From the NCBI GenBank assembly GCA_036362985.1, contig JAYGXS010000005.1, forward strand, positions 51,066,394 to 51,130,393: a stretch of DNA of 64,000 bases, read 5' to 3'. The translations under genes were made by a program, and so were the position numbers. Below are positions 41,654 to 54,352 of this stretch, piece after piece. The stretch is from Ligula intestinalis (taxonomy: Eukaryota > Platyhelminthes > Cestoda > Diphyllobothriidea > Diphyllobothriidae). Position 1 is the first letter of the stretch, and each line of letters begins with the position of its first letter. Under the pieces are notes generated by a model. It was not told the DNA's origin. It did no database searches and saw nothing but the letters and a program-made list of their open reading frames with translations.

Positions 41654-44251
41654 CTACTCGCAGCTGCAGGAGCTAGCTGAACGACTCCCTCGTCGAGATC
41701 TGCTAATTGTTGCCGGGGATTGGAATGGCCGGACTGGGCCCGGTAACCCGACAAACAGCCACCTTCTTGGTCGTTTTGGGCTTGGCTCTCGAACGGACAA
41801 TGGTGAGAAGATGCTGCAGTTTGCCGAACAGAACCGACTGTTTGTTACCAACACATGCTTTCAGCATCGTCACAAACATCTACTGACTTGGTATTCGAAC
41901 GATGGCCGTACCGCCAGTCAGATCGATTACATTTTAGTTGGTTCACGGTTTCGCAGCTGGGTCCACGATAGCAGGTCGATGCGAGGGGCCGAAACTGGTA
42001 AAGTCCACGGGTCTGACCATGTTCTCGTTCGCACGCGCCTGAAGGTTCACCTCTCATCTGTGCCCAAACTGCCACGTGCGAGATGCCTTGATGTCGCAAA
42101 GCTCCGGCAAACCAACACTACCGAGGCTCTAAGCACAGAAATCCAGTCCCGTCTTATGACCCAGGCTGACAACGAGGGCAGTAGCAAGTGGCCATCACTT
42201 AAGAAATCCATCTATGGGGCAGCTGAGAAGATTCTTGGATTCACTCAGCGGTGCCGCAGTAATTGAATCAGCGGAAGAACCCTGCAGCTATCGGCCGAGA
42301 TGACTCGAGCCAGGTCCCGAAACGATGCCTCCTTCCGCCAACTTCGAAGGCTGACAGCAAAGTCGGCTAGAGATGATCGGCAGAAGTATTGGTCCGAAAC
42401 GGTGACTTCTATTGAGCAGGCTTCTAATGTTGGTGACACCCGGAAATTGTACCAAATCATACGCCAGGTTAGTGGAAAGCCCCCGACACTCTGTGATTCT
42501 GTTCGCGATGTGAATGGAGGATTTATTGCCGACAACTCAGCCAAGGTCGATTGCTGGCATGAACACTTCGAGCACTTACTCAACTTTGACGAACAACCCA
42601 TCACACCCTCCCTCTCCTCAGCAGAGGAGTTTGAATCCTTTCCTGCCTACGCAGTGTCGTGTGACCTCCCTTCCGAAGACAAAGTTACCGATGCAATGCA
42701 GAGGCTACGCAACAACAAGGCGTGCGGAGAGGATGGTATTCCTGCAGAAACCTTCAAGTCCTGTGTCGACACCCTGGCTCCTCGGCTCCATGAGGTGATG
42801 GTACAGGCACGGCGAGAAGAGAACGTTCCCGATGACTGGGGCTCAGGCATCCTTGTACCTGTCCACAATAAGGGAGATAAGACAATATGCGGAAACTATC
42901 ATCTTATCGATGTTGCTGCAAGGATCTTTGCCGTTGTTCTTCTCAAGAGCTTCCAGTCTGTACGTGACTCCAGGACATGACCCAACCAAGCCGGATTCAG
43001 AGCTGGGTGTGGATGTGCGGATCAAATATTCACACTGAGGCGCACTCTATAATTCCGCCATAGCTACCAGCAACCGACGGCCGTTTGCTTTGTCAACTTT
43101 GCCGCCGTATTCGATTCCATCCATCGTGAGTCCCTGTGGCGAATAATGGAACTGGATGGAGTGCCGACCAAACTCATAGCGATGATTGAGGCCTACTATC
43201 GGTCTACCACCGCACGAGTCCTGGTCCACAACAATCTCTCTCAATCGTTCGATATCCGGTCTGGTGTCCAACAGGGCTGCGTCCTTTCGCCCATTCTGTT
43301 TAACTACGTCACTGACTGGATTCTCGGCAAAGCCCTACACGAAGAGGACGGCGTTGAACCTGCACCCGAACACCGAATTACTGATCTTGACTGCGCCGAT
43401 GATACTGCGCTGTTAGCCTCAAACTTTGATGGTCTACTGCCAGTATTGTCGCGGTTAAATGAGATGGGTATGTCGGTAGGCATGTCCATAAATTCCGGAA
43501 AGACGAAGTTGCTCTCGAGCTGCATCTCTGACCAGGAAAAGGCAGCTCTGGGGTTTACGGGCCATCAACTTGAGGAAGTAGACAGCTTTAAATACCTCGG
43601 GGCGAAGCTGCTACCGAATGGGCATCGCAAGGACGACATTGTCTCCCGTATCGATGCTGCTCGCTGGGTTTTCTCAATCCTTCGAAAGTGCCTATGGATC
43701 CGACGTGACATCTCAATCGCCACGAAGATTCGTGTATACCGTACATCCATCCGGTCAGCCCTCCTCTATGGATGTGAATGCTGGGCTGTGCGCGCAGAAG
43801 ATGGGCGAAGACTGGAGGTCTTTGACCACCGGTGCCTGAGGACGATCCTGCGAGTTAAGTATAGTGACTTCATCTCAAATGATACAGCCTGCATCCGCTG
43901 CGATCGTATCACGAGGATATCTCAGGCCATTCAAGAAAGGTGACTGAGGTGGTTTGGACACGTTCTCCGTCGTCCGCCCCACGAGCTTACCTATGCTGCC
44001 CTCGACCCGACACCGCAGCCCACTTGGAAATGTCGAAAAGGAGGGAAACTGCAGACTTGGCCCGACACCGTTCGTCTAGACATGGAAGCATTTCTTGGAC
44101 CTTTTTCTGCGGTCTCTGTCGCTGGAGAAGAGACTGGGTGAAGCTTTCCAGATCCGCTGCCACAAATCGCCACGCATGGAGAGGTACCGTTCGTGACATC
44201 ATTGAGGCCGGCTAGATCAGGCATGATCACAGCCGTAACAAGTACAAGTAA
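41654..44251 (+). pseudogene. RTE-like LINE (+), 5'-truncated, best preserved copy
   Basis: Begins in the endonuclease (YSQLQELAERLPRRDLLIV, AGDWNGRTG), continues with NNTCFQHRHKHLLTWYS-type sequence and the SDQIDYILVGSR and SDHVLVRTRL region. RT follows: RLRNNKACGEDGIPAETFKS, VPVHNKGDKTICGNYHLI, stops at 42978 and 43049, VNFAAVFDSIHRESLWRIME, SGVQQGCVLSPILFNYV, DCADDTALLASNF (Cys for the usual Tyr, both Asp present), SFKYLGAKLLPNG. A frameshift at about 43940 leads to RHAWRGTVRDIIEAG-stop. The 3' end is CCGTAACAAGTACAAGTAAA. The N-terminal endonuclease is missing. Single-base lesions dominate, so it is younger than the other RTE copies. Confidence 0.9.
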
Positions 44252-44269
44252 ATACTTTCACAACCTATT

Positions 44270-44390
44270 CTTCTGTCCTTTTGCAGAATAAAATATTCCT
44301 TACAATCTGTCCATTCCAAGACTTCTTCTAGCTCCGAAGGAACCAGGGTCTGGAAGATTGTAGGTGTAAGGGTTAACCGTACTAGCCTTA
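44270..44390 (-). repeat. Dispersed repeat A, short copy
   Basis: The reverse complement has GGTTAACCCTTACACCTAC, AATCTTCCAGACCCTGGTTC and CTTCGGAGC, the 5' part of the 58030 copy. Abuts the RTE 3' end. Confidence 0.6.
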
Positions 44391-44799
44391 ACACCTACAG
44401 ACACAACTGGCTGAAAAAACTGACAAAAGAACTGTGTATTATCTGCCCTTTGGAAATATCCTTTCTAAGTGAGACTAATCCTTCGCTTTCACAATCTAAC
44501 TGGACCGCGGATTATACCACGCTGTGGAAGTTATCCCTACGATCAGCATAAGTCTGGAAGTTCACTCGTTCATTAAAAAACATCGCTGCTTCTGACTCTG
44601 ATTGCTAAAGTGCAAAGAACTCCTTACAACAAAGGCTAATTCGTACACATTAAAATTCTGAATGATAAAATTAATCGCACAAGCAAATCTTTTCGCTATC
44701 TATATTAGCACGGCCGGTTGATTGCAGACTTTGAATTAATGCACTCTTATATAGTTTCCAACAGCATGGGTGACGCTAATTTGCACGATCCATCTCTGC

Positions 44800-44895
44800 T
44801 AGATGAAATAAAAAGTTCATCAACGGCCGGATTTGAACCCCGGACCTCTTTTCATATTGTCGGAAGCTCTACCGTCTTCATCACCAGCTCACACC
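44800..44895 (-). repeat. tRNA-like (B box) SINE head, tentative
   Basis: The reverse complement reads GACGGTAGAGCTTCCGACA and, about 20 bp on, GGGGTTCAAATCCGGCCGTT, spaced as A-box end and B box of a tRNA-like Pol III promoter. Acceptor pairing is poor, so a SINE head or decayed tRNA rather than a functional gene. Confidence 0.35.
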
Positions 44896-45279
44896 CTGAA
44901 GGCCAAGTCGCTAAGTTATACTCTAACGGGTGTAATCAGGTTTACTTATGTAAGCCGCTTCTTACAAACTTTGACAAGGTACTTCCAAAAATAGCCGAAG
45001 CACTTTCAATAATGCGTACCAAATCCCAGACCACCCAATATGCAAAAACGCATCTTCTTATACCAACCGTCTTAGGACCGAACATCACCCCACCAAATAA
45101 GCCTGCGCGTGCAGATTGCGATGGATGTCTTATCCTAGCCACGCGCGTAATGCGTTTAAAGGGAAGCCTTGAATTTTACGCGGACATGTTAGCAGTGCTC
45201 ATAAAGCAGGTCAGTGGTTGATTAATAAGGAAACCACGAGTCCAGCGGGGCCAAACGCAGGTGCATACGCCAGCAGAAG

Positions 45280-46008
45280 GTGGATGAAGAGCGGCCTGCC
45301 AAAGACCAACCAAAGCCCTCAGTTTTATCGCAATACAGAACTTGGAACACGCTATGTGAACAAAAAGCAAGACAACCACTTCAAGAGGAGACTTCTGAAG
45401 AAAAGGAAGTTGGATTGGATCAAAGGGTAAACGGTAACTTAGAAGAAGATGCTAGCAGCAAAATGTCCATAGAATCTTTCACAGATTTGGATTTCGAAAC
45501 CCCTGCTACTACTCTACTTCAGTGCGATGTGACCACGGCCCAAGCTCGAGCCAACCGTAAGCAACATAAAGTGACACAGGGTGCACCAGAATCAGCGGCT
45601 ACAGTTGCTGGAGATAAGGTGGACCACGATGGATGTCTCGTTCGGCAAAACGCTAAATCACTGCAAAGAGGCACTGAGTCTGTTAAAATTCTCAAAACAT
45701 TTAGAATAGGTAAGGATCAGCCGCCGAATGATTCATGCTCTCGGCCACGACCATTAAAAGTCATTTGGGACACCGAAGTGCAGGCACAACTTCTGCTGGA
45801 AAGAAAGTCGTCTCTGCGGAGCATGCATGCTGGAGTTTTCTTTCAGCCGGACTATGAACCAAAGGAACGCAGGAAAATGAGACTTTTGAAAAACGATCTA
45901 AACGACCGAAAGAACAAAAGTGAAATTGGCCTACAAATAAGCGGAGGAGAAAAAGTCCACATTGAACGAAATTTTCTTAGGCCGGAAGTAGTCAGGCGGA
46001 AAACTTAA
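45280..46008 (+). pseudogene. CR1-like LINE ORF1
   Basis: 242 codons ending at 46008. The C-terminal half has RPRPLKVIWDTEVQAQLL, LERKSSLRSMHAGVFFQPDY, EPKERRKMRLLKNDLNDRK, the RPLKV...ERR pattern of the RRM-like nucleic-acid-binding part of CR1 ORF1 proteins. The N-terminal half (KVTQGAPESAATVAGDKVDH) matches the duplicated ORF1 relic at 23.4-24.4 kb. A frame at 44950-45221 may be the ORF1 N-terminus, separated by a shift. It is followed about 50 bp later by the decayed ORF2. Confidence 0.7.
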
Positions 46009-46049
46009 CCAAGGTCAACCGGCCGGTTCTAAAAGATACCACAAGCAAT

Positions 46050-49025
46050 AGTGGCCGCTGCCTCGAGATCTATTATACCAATTGTCAGAGTATCTTCAAT
46101 AAACTTGACGAACTCAAAACAATAGTATCTGAGCAGAAACCGCATATAATTGCATTAACATAGACTTGGCTGGCCGAACCAACAGGGATCAGCGAAGTCA
46201 GCATTGAAGGCTATCAACTGTTCCGCTGCGACAGATCTCAACGTAGGGGTGGAGGAGTGGCACTTTATTTAGCCAATGAAATTTCTTGTTGTCAGAGAGA
46301 AATCGCAGACATAGCCCTACGATGAAATGAAATAATTTCGTGCAAAATTTAGCTTAGGCAGCATCCGGCACTAAATATATGCGTTGTTTATCGGCCTCCC
46401 GGCTCCAGCGAAAGTGACGACGTACAACTGCTAAGTTCACTGACAATTATCTCTAAACAGGAAAACGTATTACTCCTGGGTAATTTCAACGCTCCCGGCA
46501 TCGATTCGATGAGGCCTGGAATAAAGGCCACAGCAGCACCTTTCACTCATCAATTACTTCAGTTTTCTTTGGACGAATATCTCATTTGAAACATAGACTT
46601 CATAACCCGACTGCGAGAAGGCCAGCGATCAAACTGTCTAGATCTCGTTTTTAGTAAAAAAAGAGGGGATCATAAGAGAAGTGAACTCACAATCGCCACT
46701 TGGGTTAAGCGACCATGTTGCTTTTTCCTGCGTGTGTTACCTACTGTATCCAGAATCGAAAATAAAGAGACGCAAAAATATTTGGAAAACCGATATTGAA
46801 GAAATGTGACGTACCGCTTCCACAGAAAACTGGTTACAAAATACGTACGGTACAAATGAATTATGGCAGCATATCCAAGGGACTGTAGAGCGTTTAATTG
46901 AAGTCCATTGCCCAATGAAAGTAATACGACCATGTGCCAGACTTCCATATGTCAACCAGTCTATAAAAAGGCCCATGAAAAAAAACAAAGGCTGTGGAAA
47001 AAGTACGAGCATCTTCAAGATTCAACATTACTTGCCAAATATACAGCGAAACGAAATATATGCCGTAAGGAAATACGAAATTCTTGAACTGCCTTTGAGC
47101 ATCAACTAACAACGCAAGCCACAATACTTCCAAAGAAGTTTTATGCGTACATCCGCAGTCAAAGGAAAAACCGGGACAACATTTCAACTCTAAGGGATAA
47201 CCTCGGGAACGTAGTAACGGAAGGATCGCGGAAAGTAGAGTTACTGTCAGAGTTTTTCAGATTGGCGTTTACGATGGAATCCCCCGATAACAATTCGGGA
47301 GTAGAAGTGAGCGAAGGTACAGTCGTTATTGAAGCTGTTACCTTTTCTGTTGCAGACGTCAGACATGTCCTCAGTCACATCAAACAAGACAAGTCTCCTG
47401 GACCGGATGGGATCCCTGGACTGATACTTAAAGAACTGTCGACCGAGCTATCGGTGCCTCTTACGATTCTGTTCGAGCTTTCCATGAGAAAAGGGGACTT
47501 GCCTTTGCAGTGGAAGACGGCCAACATCGTACCGTTATATAAGGAAGGTAGCAAGATATCTGCAAACAGCTTTCGGCCCATAAGCTTGACTTGCCTTTCC
47601 TGCAAAATGATAGAGGTCCTTGTCAAGCAGGCCATACAAAGATTTTGCGATGAAAATGACATCATACAAAATTTCCAACACGGCTTTCGGTGAGGGCACT
47701 CCTGCCTTTCAAATTTTCTGACTTTAATTGAGGCCTGAACAACTGCTTTAGAAGAGGGCATTGGAGTGGACGTAGTGTACATCGATTTCCACAAAGCCTT
47801 TGACAGCATGCCCAATCAACGCCTTTTACATAAACTGAGCGTTCTTGGCATCAAGGGGAAAATTTTGGACTGGATCAGGTCATTTTTAGTCGGTCGAAAA
47901 CAACGCGTTTACACCGGAGAGGATAAATCGGACTGGGTTGACGTAGTTAGTGGGGTTTCTCAAGGCTCCGTTCTCGGTCCTATACTCTTCATTCTCTATG
48001 TAAATGACAGCCTTCAAGAACTGGACTACGGTTAAATCATGGTCACCGATGACGTTAAGCTCTGGCAGGTCATTAAGCGCTTAAGCGACCGAGATGTTCT
48101 GCAAAATAATCTTTGCAAACTGCAGACGTTTCGAGAGATGGCTGCTGGATTTCACTGTGCAAAAGTGTGCCGTCCTCCACCTGCGTCCAACAAACTACCC
48201 TATCCCCCAGGGCAGCAGGACATATCACCTGAAATACATCCAAATTCCCGTAGCATCTACGACAAAAGAACTCGGCATTTGGACACAGAGTAATCTGAAG
48301 CCCTCATTACAATCTGTCAAAGCTGCAAATAAAGCCACTGGAGTGCTGCACGCTATCAAAAGGGCGTTTCTAGCCTGCGATGAAGATCTCTTTGGCAGAG
48401 TGTACGGCACATTTGTTCGACCACACCTAGAGTATGGCACACAGGCGCGGCGGCCATGGCTAGCAAAGAACATAGCATGTCTGGAGAAAGTGCAGCGTCG
48501 AGCGCAAAAGCTAGAAAGAGGTCTAAAGAACTATACATACATAGATAGACTGACATGCCTAAATGTATTTCCTCTGCATTACAGGCAACAAAGAGGGGAT
48601 CTTATCCTAGTTTACAAGATAATAAATGGTCTTGAGAAAGGTTTACGCTTTGAAGACATGTTTCACTGGCACCTCTCGCCTCATCTCCGTGGGCGCACAA
48701 TGCAGCTGCGCACGAAGATGTCCGAGCTAAACCTCCGCTCTGAATTCGTCACGCAACGTGTCATACAACAGTGAAACAACCTTCCACAGTCAGTCGTTGA
48801 GGCCACTTCCCTTCAGGTGTAAAAACAACGCTTCGATAATTACATGTATCCCGTCCCTTCCCTCCCAGTCTGAATTCTAAAAACCAGACATATATTGTAC
48901 AAAAAAAATGCTACTCAATGTTTGCCAATATTATGTTAGTAGTGGTTAAGTTTTATAGGTGATGTACACGTTATGAATAGGGTTTTCAAAGGCATTGCCT
49001 ATTAACCTCACCAAATAAACTGAAT
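46050..49025 (+). pseudogene. CR1-like LINE ORF2 and 3' UTR (+)
   Basis: Endonuclease: YYTNCQSIFNKLDELK, TWLAEPTGI, GGGVALYLAN, CVVYRPPGSSES and LLGNFNAPGIDS, with stops at about 46160, 46324 and 46588. RT: SHIKQDKSPGPDGIPGLILK, NSFRPISLTCL, QHGFR-stop, VVYIDFHKAFDSMPNQRLL, SGVSQGSVLGPILFILYVND and MVTDDVKLW (Thr-Asp-Asp in place of Ala-Asp-Asp). Thumb: LYGRVYGTFVRPHLEYGTQA-type sequence, then FPLHYRQQRGDLILVYKI. The frame ends at 48774 and the 3' UTR ends with AAACTGAATGAACTGAAAC, a short repeat typical of CR1 tails. Nearly full-length but dead. Confidence 0.88.
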
Positions 49026-49044
49026 GAACTGAAACTAGTCCGCG

Positions 49045-49262
49045 GTGCAGAGCGCCGCGCATACCTTCACTTTACATGTGGAACAACTTACTCCCAGCGG
49101 CCCTGGGAAGCGACTTCGACTAAATTTGTTTCACTTTACACTTACTTCTAAAATTTCCTTCTCTGCCTATCCTATTTCCCCACCCCAAACTCTATAACCA
49201 CCGTTTTTGCAGGAAAAATGCTGGGACTAGGAGTATATGAGTGAGCCTATATAAGTTACTTT
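49045..49262. mobile_element. MITE-like element, opposite-end fragment
   Basis: Contains TTCTAAAATTTCCTTCTCTG, CCTATCCTATTTCCCCACCC, AACCACCGTTTTTGCAGG, GCTGGGACTAGGAGTATATG and ends GAGCCTATATAAGTTAC. It is the reverse complement of the left part of the 35766-36292 element (35766-35990). Confidence 0.75.
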
Positions 49263-49314
49263 TGCCCACAAAGAATGCGATAGCTCACACAGAGTCTATG
49301 TATCGGGTTACCCT

Positions 49315-50480
49315 TGACTTTAAACAAATCAATTTACGATAGAGAAAGAAGAAGACAACCAGTTGGCATTCCTCGATGTCCTCGTTTGCCGCAGAAACTG
49401 CGGTGACCTAAAAATTAAAGTGTTCGGGAAAGCAAAAAACGCTATGCACATCCAGAACTTAAACAGCAACCCCCGATCAGTCACAAACACAGCTATGTAA
49501 GAGCGCTTTACCGGCGCGTTGAGATGGATTTCCACGAAGTGGAAGACAAAGTTGCTGAATTACAATGTATCCGATGGGTACTGGGAAAAGAAGAAACAAC
49601 ATCCAACTGGCCCAAAAGTTTGGCGAGCTCTTTCGTACGGGAAGAATATATCGGAAGCGGTCAGCAGTCTGCTGATCTCACTTGGAGTTGGAGTTGCGCA
49701 CAGGCCAGAAGCAACCATCAGGTGGCGGGTCATGAGACCGAAAGACCCACTGCCACGGCAGGCAACGGCTGGAGTCTTTACTCGGATCTGGGACAGTTAT
49801 GGACAAAGCAACATCTCCAGAGAAACCAGGAGATTACTTTGGACGCGAATGGCCGAGCATGTAGCGGCGGTGCAGAAGGAAGCTGCCAACACCCAAGTTG
49901 CAATTCACCTGATAAGCTACATTTTTAAGTTCAACGAGGCCAAAATCCTCGCAAGAAAGTACAACCGCGTGAGCCGCGAGCTACTGAAGTCATGGTTATC
50001 AGGCCCTAAGTCCATTAACAAGCGCAACAATTTGGCTTTTCATTACTGCGTACTAAGACATTGCCTGAGCAAGAGAATCGGTCTCGTGGGAAGAGCCGGG
50101 CCCAGCATCAACTCTGACGACAACGAGCATAATTTTCACGCAATTACCAAGCCCTTATCCAACACGGATAAGGAAATCGCGGCAATTAATGAATCAAATG
50201 CGAAGTGCCAAGCCATCACAGCACAAATTAAAACCCCAAACGGTGGCTTCAGGAGCGAATAATTATAGTACGCTCGCGGATGACCGCTACAACCTACAAA
50301 TACCATGCAATCTGTCCATGTGTATCCCCTATCTGCGCATGGTTCAGACTATCCTAACATTACCAATGATTAAGAATTCTCGATAGAAACCGAAACGTCA
50401 GGAAAATAAAAGCCTTTTTTCAGTGATCACATAATGTTTTTCTGAACTGCTTCCTGGGACTCGTATATTCTCCTCTATTG
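49315..50480 (+). pseudogene. Penelope-like element, RT end plus GIY-YIG and 3' terminal region
   Basis: EKEEDNQLAFLDVLVCRRNC and LKIKVFGKAKNAMHIQNLN are the RT end of PLEs; a stop (49497) follows. Then PKVWRALSYGKNISEAVSSL, RPEATIRWRVMRPKDPLPRQ and the endonuclease GVFTRIWDSYGQSNI, RETRRLLWTRMAEHVAAV, RVSRELLKSWLSGPKSINK. The usual IPC-C, YVG residues are damaged (RIWDSYGQSNI-SRET). After 50262 come GAAACCGAAACGTCAGGAAA, ATAAAAGCC and CTTCCTGGGACTCGTA, the PLE terminal blocks shared with 35.4 and 38.3 kb. Not functional. Confidence 0.85.
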
Positions 50481-53399
50481 GCAAACCAATAATTTGAAAT
50501 GTGAATTAGCTCTTATTTTATTCCCTTTCGTAAGAGTTATGCCAGCATCTTCTCGGTCGCAGCTACTGCAAGTAAAACATAAGCAAGAGGGACAATACTG
50601 AAGACTTTTATCCTTAAGCACGTGATGTGGTTGGACAGCATACAGAAAGCTTTCATAAAAGTGTAGCTGACAGTTAACCGATCTCAACAAAGGCTTGATT
50701 CCTAGTGAATAATAGTGGCTTTTTACACAGAGCACGGACAAGGTGGTTTAAACGGACAGTCCTCAGCACGGATTATACACCCGGTTCATAAAATAGATTA
50801 ACTATTTGTACTTCTGTGACCATTTGATCGCCATCCGTCGCTCAACTGGACCTCTGAAAGTAACGCCCATATTGTTAACGAAAAGCCCGAATTGGATTAA
50901 AACGATTTTTTGCATTCTGAAAACAACACTCTTCTCACCGATTTAAAGTTAACTATGCATAGGGCCTGTGGGCTAAGCCTACCACCACAGAGAATTTTAA
51001 ATTTGTGCCTCGGGACTGTCTGTCAAAGAGGACGTGGAGGTAGTAGCATGAGATGTGCCAGTGTGCTGCGTTGCCCAGTGAGACACCTTCGCCAAACCAT
51101 GGGTCGAGCCACGTAGACAAGTGATCGTCTTGATTTCCTTGACTATTTCTTCTTCAAAATAATTTATAATCAGGTAACACATATCGTGTGAAGGACTCGC
51201 CCCCCTGACAGTCAGTCGTATAAAGACTACTAGTAGTATATGCACACTGGATGGCCCAAACTGGAAAGAAAGCCGACCGGTAGCAGTGTGGCTGCTGTTG
51301 CGAGGGCAAGTCAGATACGAACAAAATTGGCACAAGAATAGTTTTCGGGAAATGGATTCCAGTTGAGGACAAGATGTCGTTATATCATTCCATGAATGCT
51401 CTACTTTAATCGTAGTCACCTCTCAACTATCATCTGTCATGCGAGCAGGATATAGGGAACAGTATAGTTATATTATCAGACTTTATGCCTAAGATTGAAC
51501 TCAAAATACACTTACAGGAACAGTGATATTTATTTGTCAGATGTAAACTGACGTGGGACATGTTGCTAGGCATAGACGCCTGATTTGACTTGGCTTCCAG
51601 CAGTGATGTCAAAGAGAATTTAAATAGGCTTACTTGAAAGGCGAAGATTTGATGAATTCCGAACCATGTTAAATGCTACAGTCATGTTCCGCTGTCTCAT
51701 ATGCGGGTGAGCTGATAGCTCACAAGCCATGGAAGTTGACCTCCATTCTTGCAGGTCATATTTTGGCAGGAGTTTCCTTGGTAGTGGTCTTGGATACAGC
51801 AAGACGTAGGTTGTTTACATACGGTAACCGTGAGAAGGTTTGTTTGAGTTGGTAAAACTGATTTACCAAAAAAGGATTTTGTGAAAATAAGACAAAAAGT
51901 CGTAAAATCTTGTTGAAATAATTTAATACGGTGGCTATAGGCAGACGGCGTTGAACACGTGAATCGAAAAAAAGGCGCAAAAAAACAAATCGAGCTCGAA
52001 CTGAGCTCGAAAAGAGCACGAATTGCTGTCGATAACCTTGGAAATGTGTAGTTTTATTCTGCCACTTCCAAGAAAACTCCTGTCCATATTTTTATGGTAC
52101 GAGGAGGAGAGTAAAAATCGGTAACAGTCTGCTTAGGTACCACCATGGCAACCGAAAATACCAGATGGTACTTTGGTTTATGCCGGTGAGGCGTCAGTTG
52201 CGTACAGGACAAAGGACAAAATAAATATAGGAAAGGACACACTAAAATAGAATAGCACATTACTATTCCAAGTTAAAATGTAGTAAAGAAACGGCGTGCA
52301 GTGACTTGAGGTCAATTCAAAAATAAATGCAAGATACAACGTCATTAATTTCTTAACTATCAAATTGAAAATAACATGAATTATCGCTACTGCCTATCCC
52401 GTATTACAGAATTTTGGGGAGTTTGGGTACAGTGAAGGTACATATAAAAGAAATTAAACGAAAAACGCTCTTGTGTTCAGTCTTCTCACGGTTACTGGTT
52501 ATTAGAGAGGATATCCTCTCAAACAAGTTGTTGCTGATTAGCTGTCTGTAGTCCAAAGTAAACAGGTCGAGATTCGACAATAATGTTTCGTAGGACAGGT
52601 ATCCCCGTCCTGGTACTTGCTAATTTGCGCGCAATTAAACCCTTTCAAGGGTACTGCGTTCACCAGACTAGGAAGGCAAGTCTGTATCAAGGATTGACGG
52701 TTCGAAATATAAAAAAAGTATCACTTTGAAGTAGTGCTGTAACCCATCGGCCATGGTCCGCGTCACCAACTATAATGGGCGAACCATCAGGTTATCAACA
52801 AAATCAGAGTGGACAATAACATACGCTTCCCGTATTCTTACTCGAGAAAGTAAAGCAGCTGAGAACAATTTCGGTTGGGAGCGATTGAGAAGTATTCAAC
52901 CGAGTGAACTCCATTTAGATTAAGCAGCAACTTAATGAAGGAGTGAACCTATTTTATGTAGGCCAGCTACAAAAAATGGATAGACAATACGCAAACGTAG
53001 AATAATATGCCGCAACTCGCAGACGAAAAAAGCGAAGACACGTTTATCCGGAATGTAGAAAGTGCTCTGAATCAAAGGACTTAATTCGGCGTTTGTGAGC
53101 CATAGGAAGAAATGCAAAGGCAACATAAAACGATTAAAGGGGATGGGAACTAATAAATTTTGCGTTCTTATCATCACTCCCCATTGAAACACTAGTGTAG
53201 TTATGACATCCACTCTCAATTAGGGGCGCGCAGGCAAGATACAGAAAAGTATAGTACATAGAAAGCAATAAGTTCGCGTAGTCACATGGTAATAAAGTAA
53301 TAGTTATCAAAAAACTTTGCGCGTTATCGGTACAGTGGGATGTTTGTAACCAGAAGTTAGGAGATGAAGGAGTTCTAATGGCCATTATTATGTGTTATA
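50481..53399. other. no gene seen
   Basis: About 2.9 kb of AT-rich, stop-rich sequence with no recognised coding, RNA or repeat feature. Confidence 0.5.
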
Positions 53400-53770
53400 G
53401 GCATTAAGGCTTAGTCGGTTAACCCTAACAGCCGCAATATTCTTGGCCCGGTTCCTCAGGAGATTAGAAAAGACGGTGGGAAAGCCAGGGTAGAAGGAAG
53501 TATGTATTGTGTACCCAACAGTTAGGAGAAGTCAGCCAGTGTGTCTTGCAAGGCGTCCGACCGTGAGGCCATTGGAAGAGGGCAACGTCGCCGACCGCGA
53601 CGCGCCCAGGCGGAATCCTAAGTGTCACAGGCCACAGCCACGAACTTGAGGTCTTGTGTGAGTGGGCCTGTGATTGGTTGCATTGCGCGAGATTAGGCCG
53701 TGTGTGTCAGTAGATAGCCCTTGTTCTTTAGCGATAGACAGGCCAGGGACGGCCATCACGGTAACCGCAG
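53400..53770 (+). repeat. Dispersed repeat A, copy 4
   Basis: Contains TCGGTTAACCCTAACAGCC, CCCGGTTCCTCAGGAGATT, AAGACGGTGGGAAAGCC, TCTTGCAAGGCGTCCGACC and GTGTGTGTCAGTAGATAG, colinear with 58030-58420. Confidence 0.8.
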
Positions 53771-54352
53771 CTTTGGCTTGATGAGTCAACGGTGGCGTTA
53801 AGGTCCACTACAGTGTCTCTGCTCAGTGTCGCGACTTAGTTTAATGCTAAAATAGCACTTTATTATGTTTGACTAGAGTCCAGGTGATAATAAGATAACT
53901 CCTACACGATTGAAAGCGTCTAAAGCTACGTCAGGAAAATAAAACTTGGTTGCTTCTGCGTAAAAGATTAGAAAGTTAGAACATCACTTGAGCGCAATGA
54001 GGAATACAACTTTGACATAAATTAACAAGGCCTATAAAATGGTGCAGTTTTTGAAAAGAAGTGAAGTAGGAAGTCAAAAATAGCTGAAACTTTAGCATTT
54101 GTGGGATGAAAATTCAAACGATGTTCTAGGAAAAGCAGCGACGATAAACCAAAAACGCATCTAGACGTATAAATACAAACAGCAAATTCACTCAATCTTT
54201 TGAAAATTAAGCATGACGCATTTATAGACATCATTTGTGCATATTGTTCCGAAAAGGAAAAATTTTAAACACAGCCGCTGCAAAAGAATGCAGACTTGGG
54301 CTTGCAAAAATGCGTAACTAAATGCACTGAAGTTAATTTCCCATGCTATATA
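53771..54352. other. no gene seen
   Basis: No recognisable feature; the TA at 54351-54352 is the left target site of the palindromic element. Confidence 0.5.
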
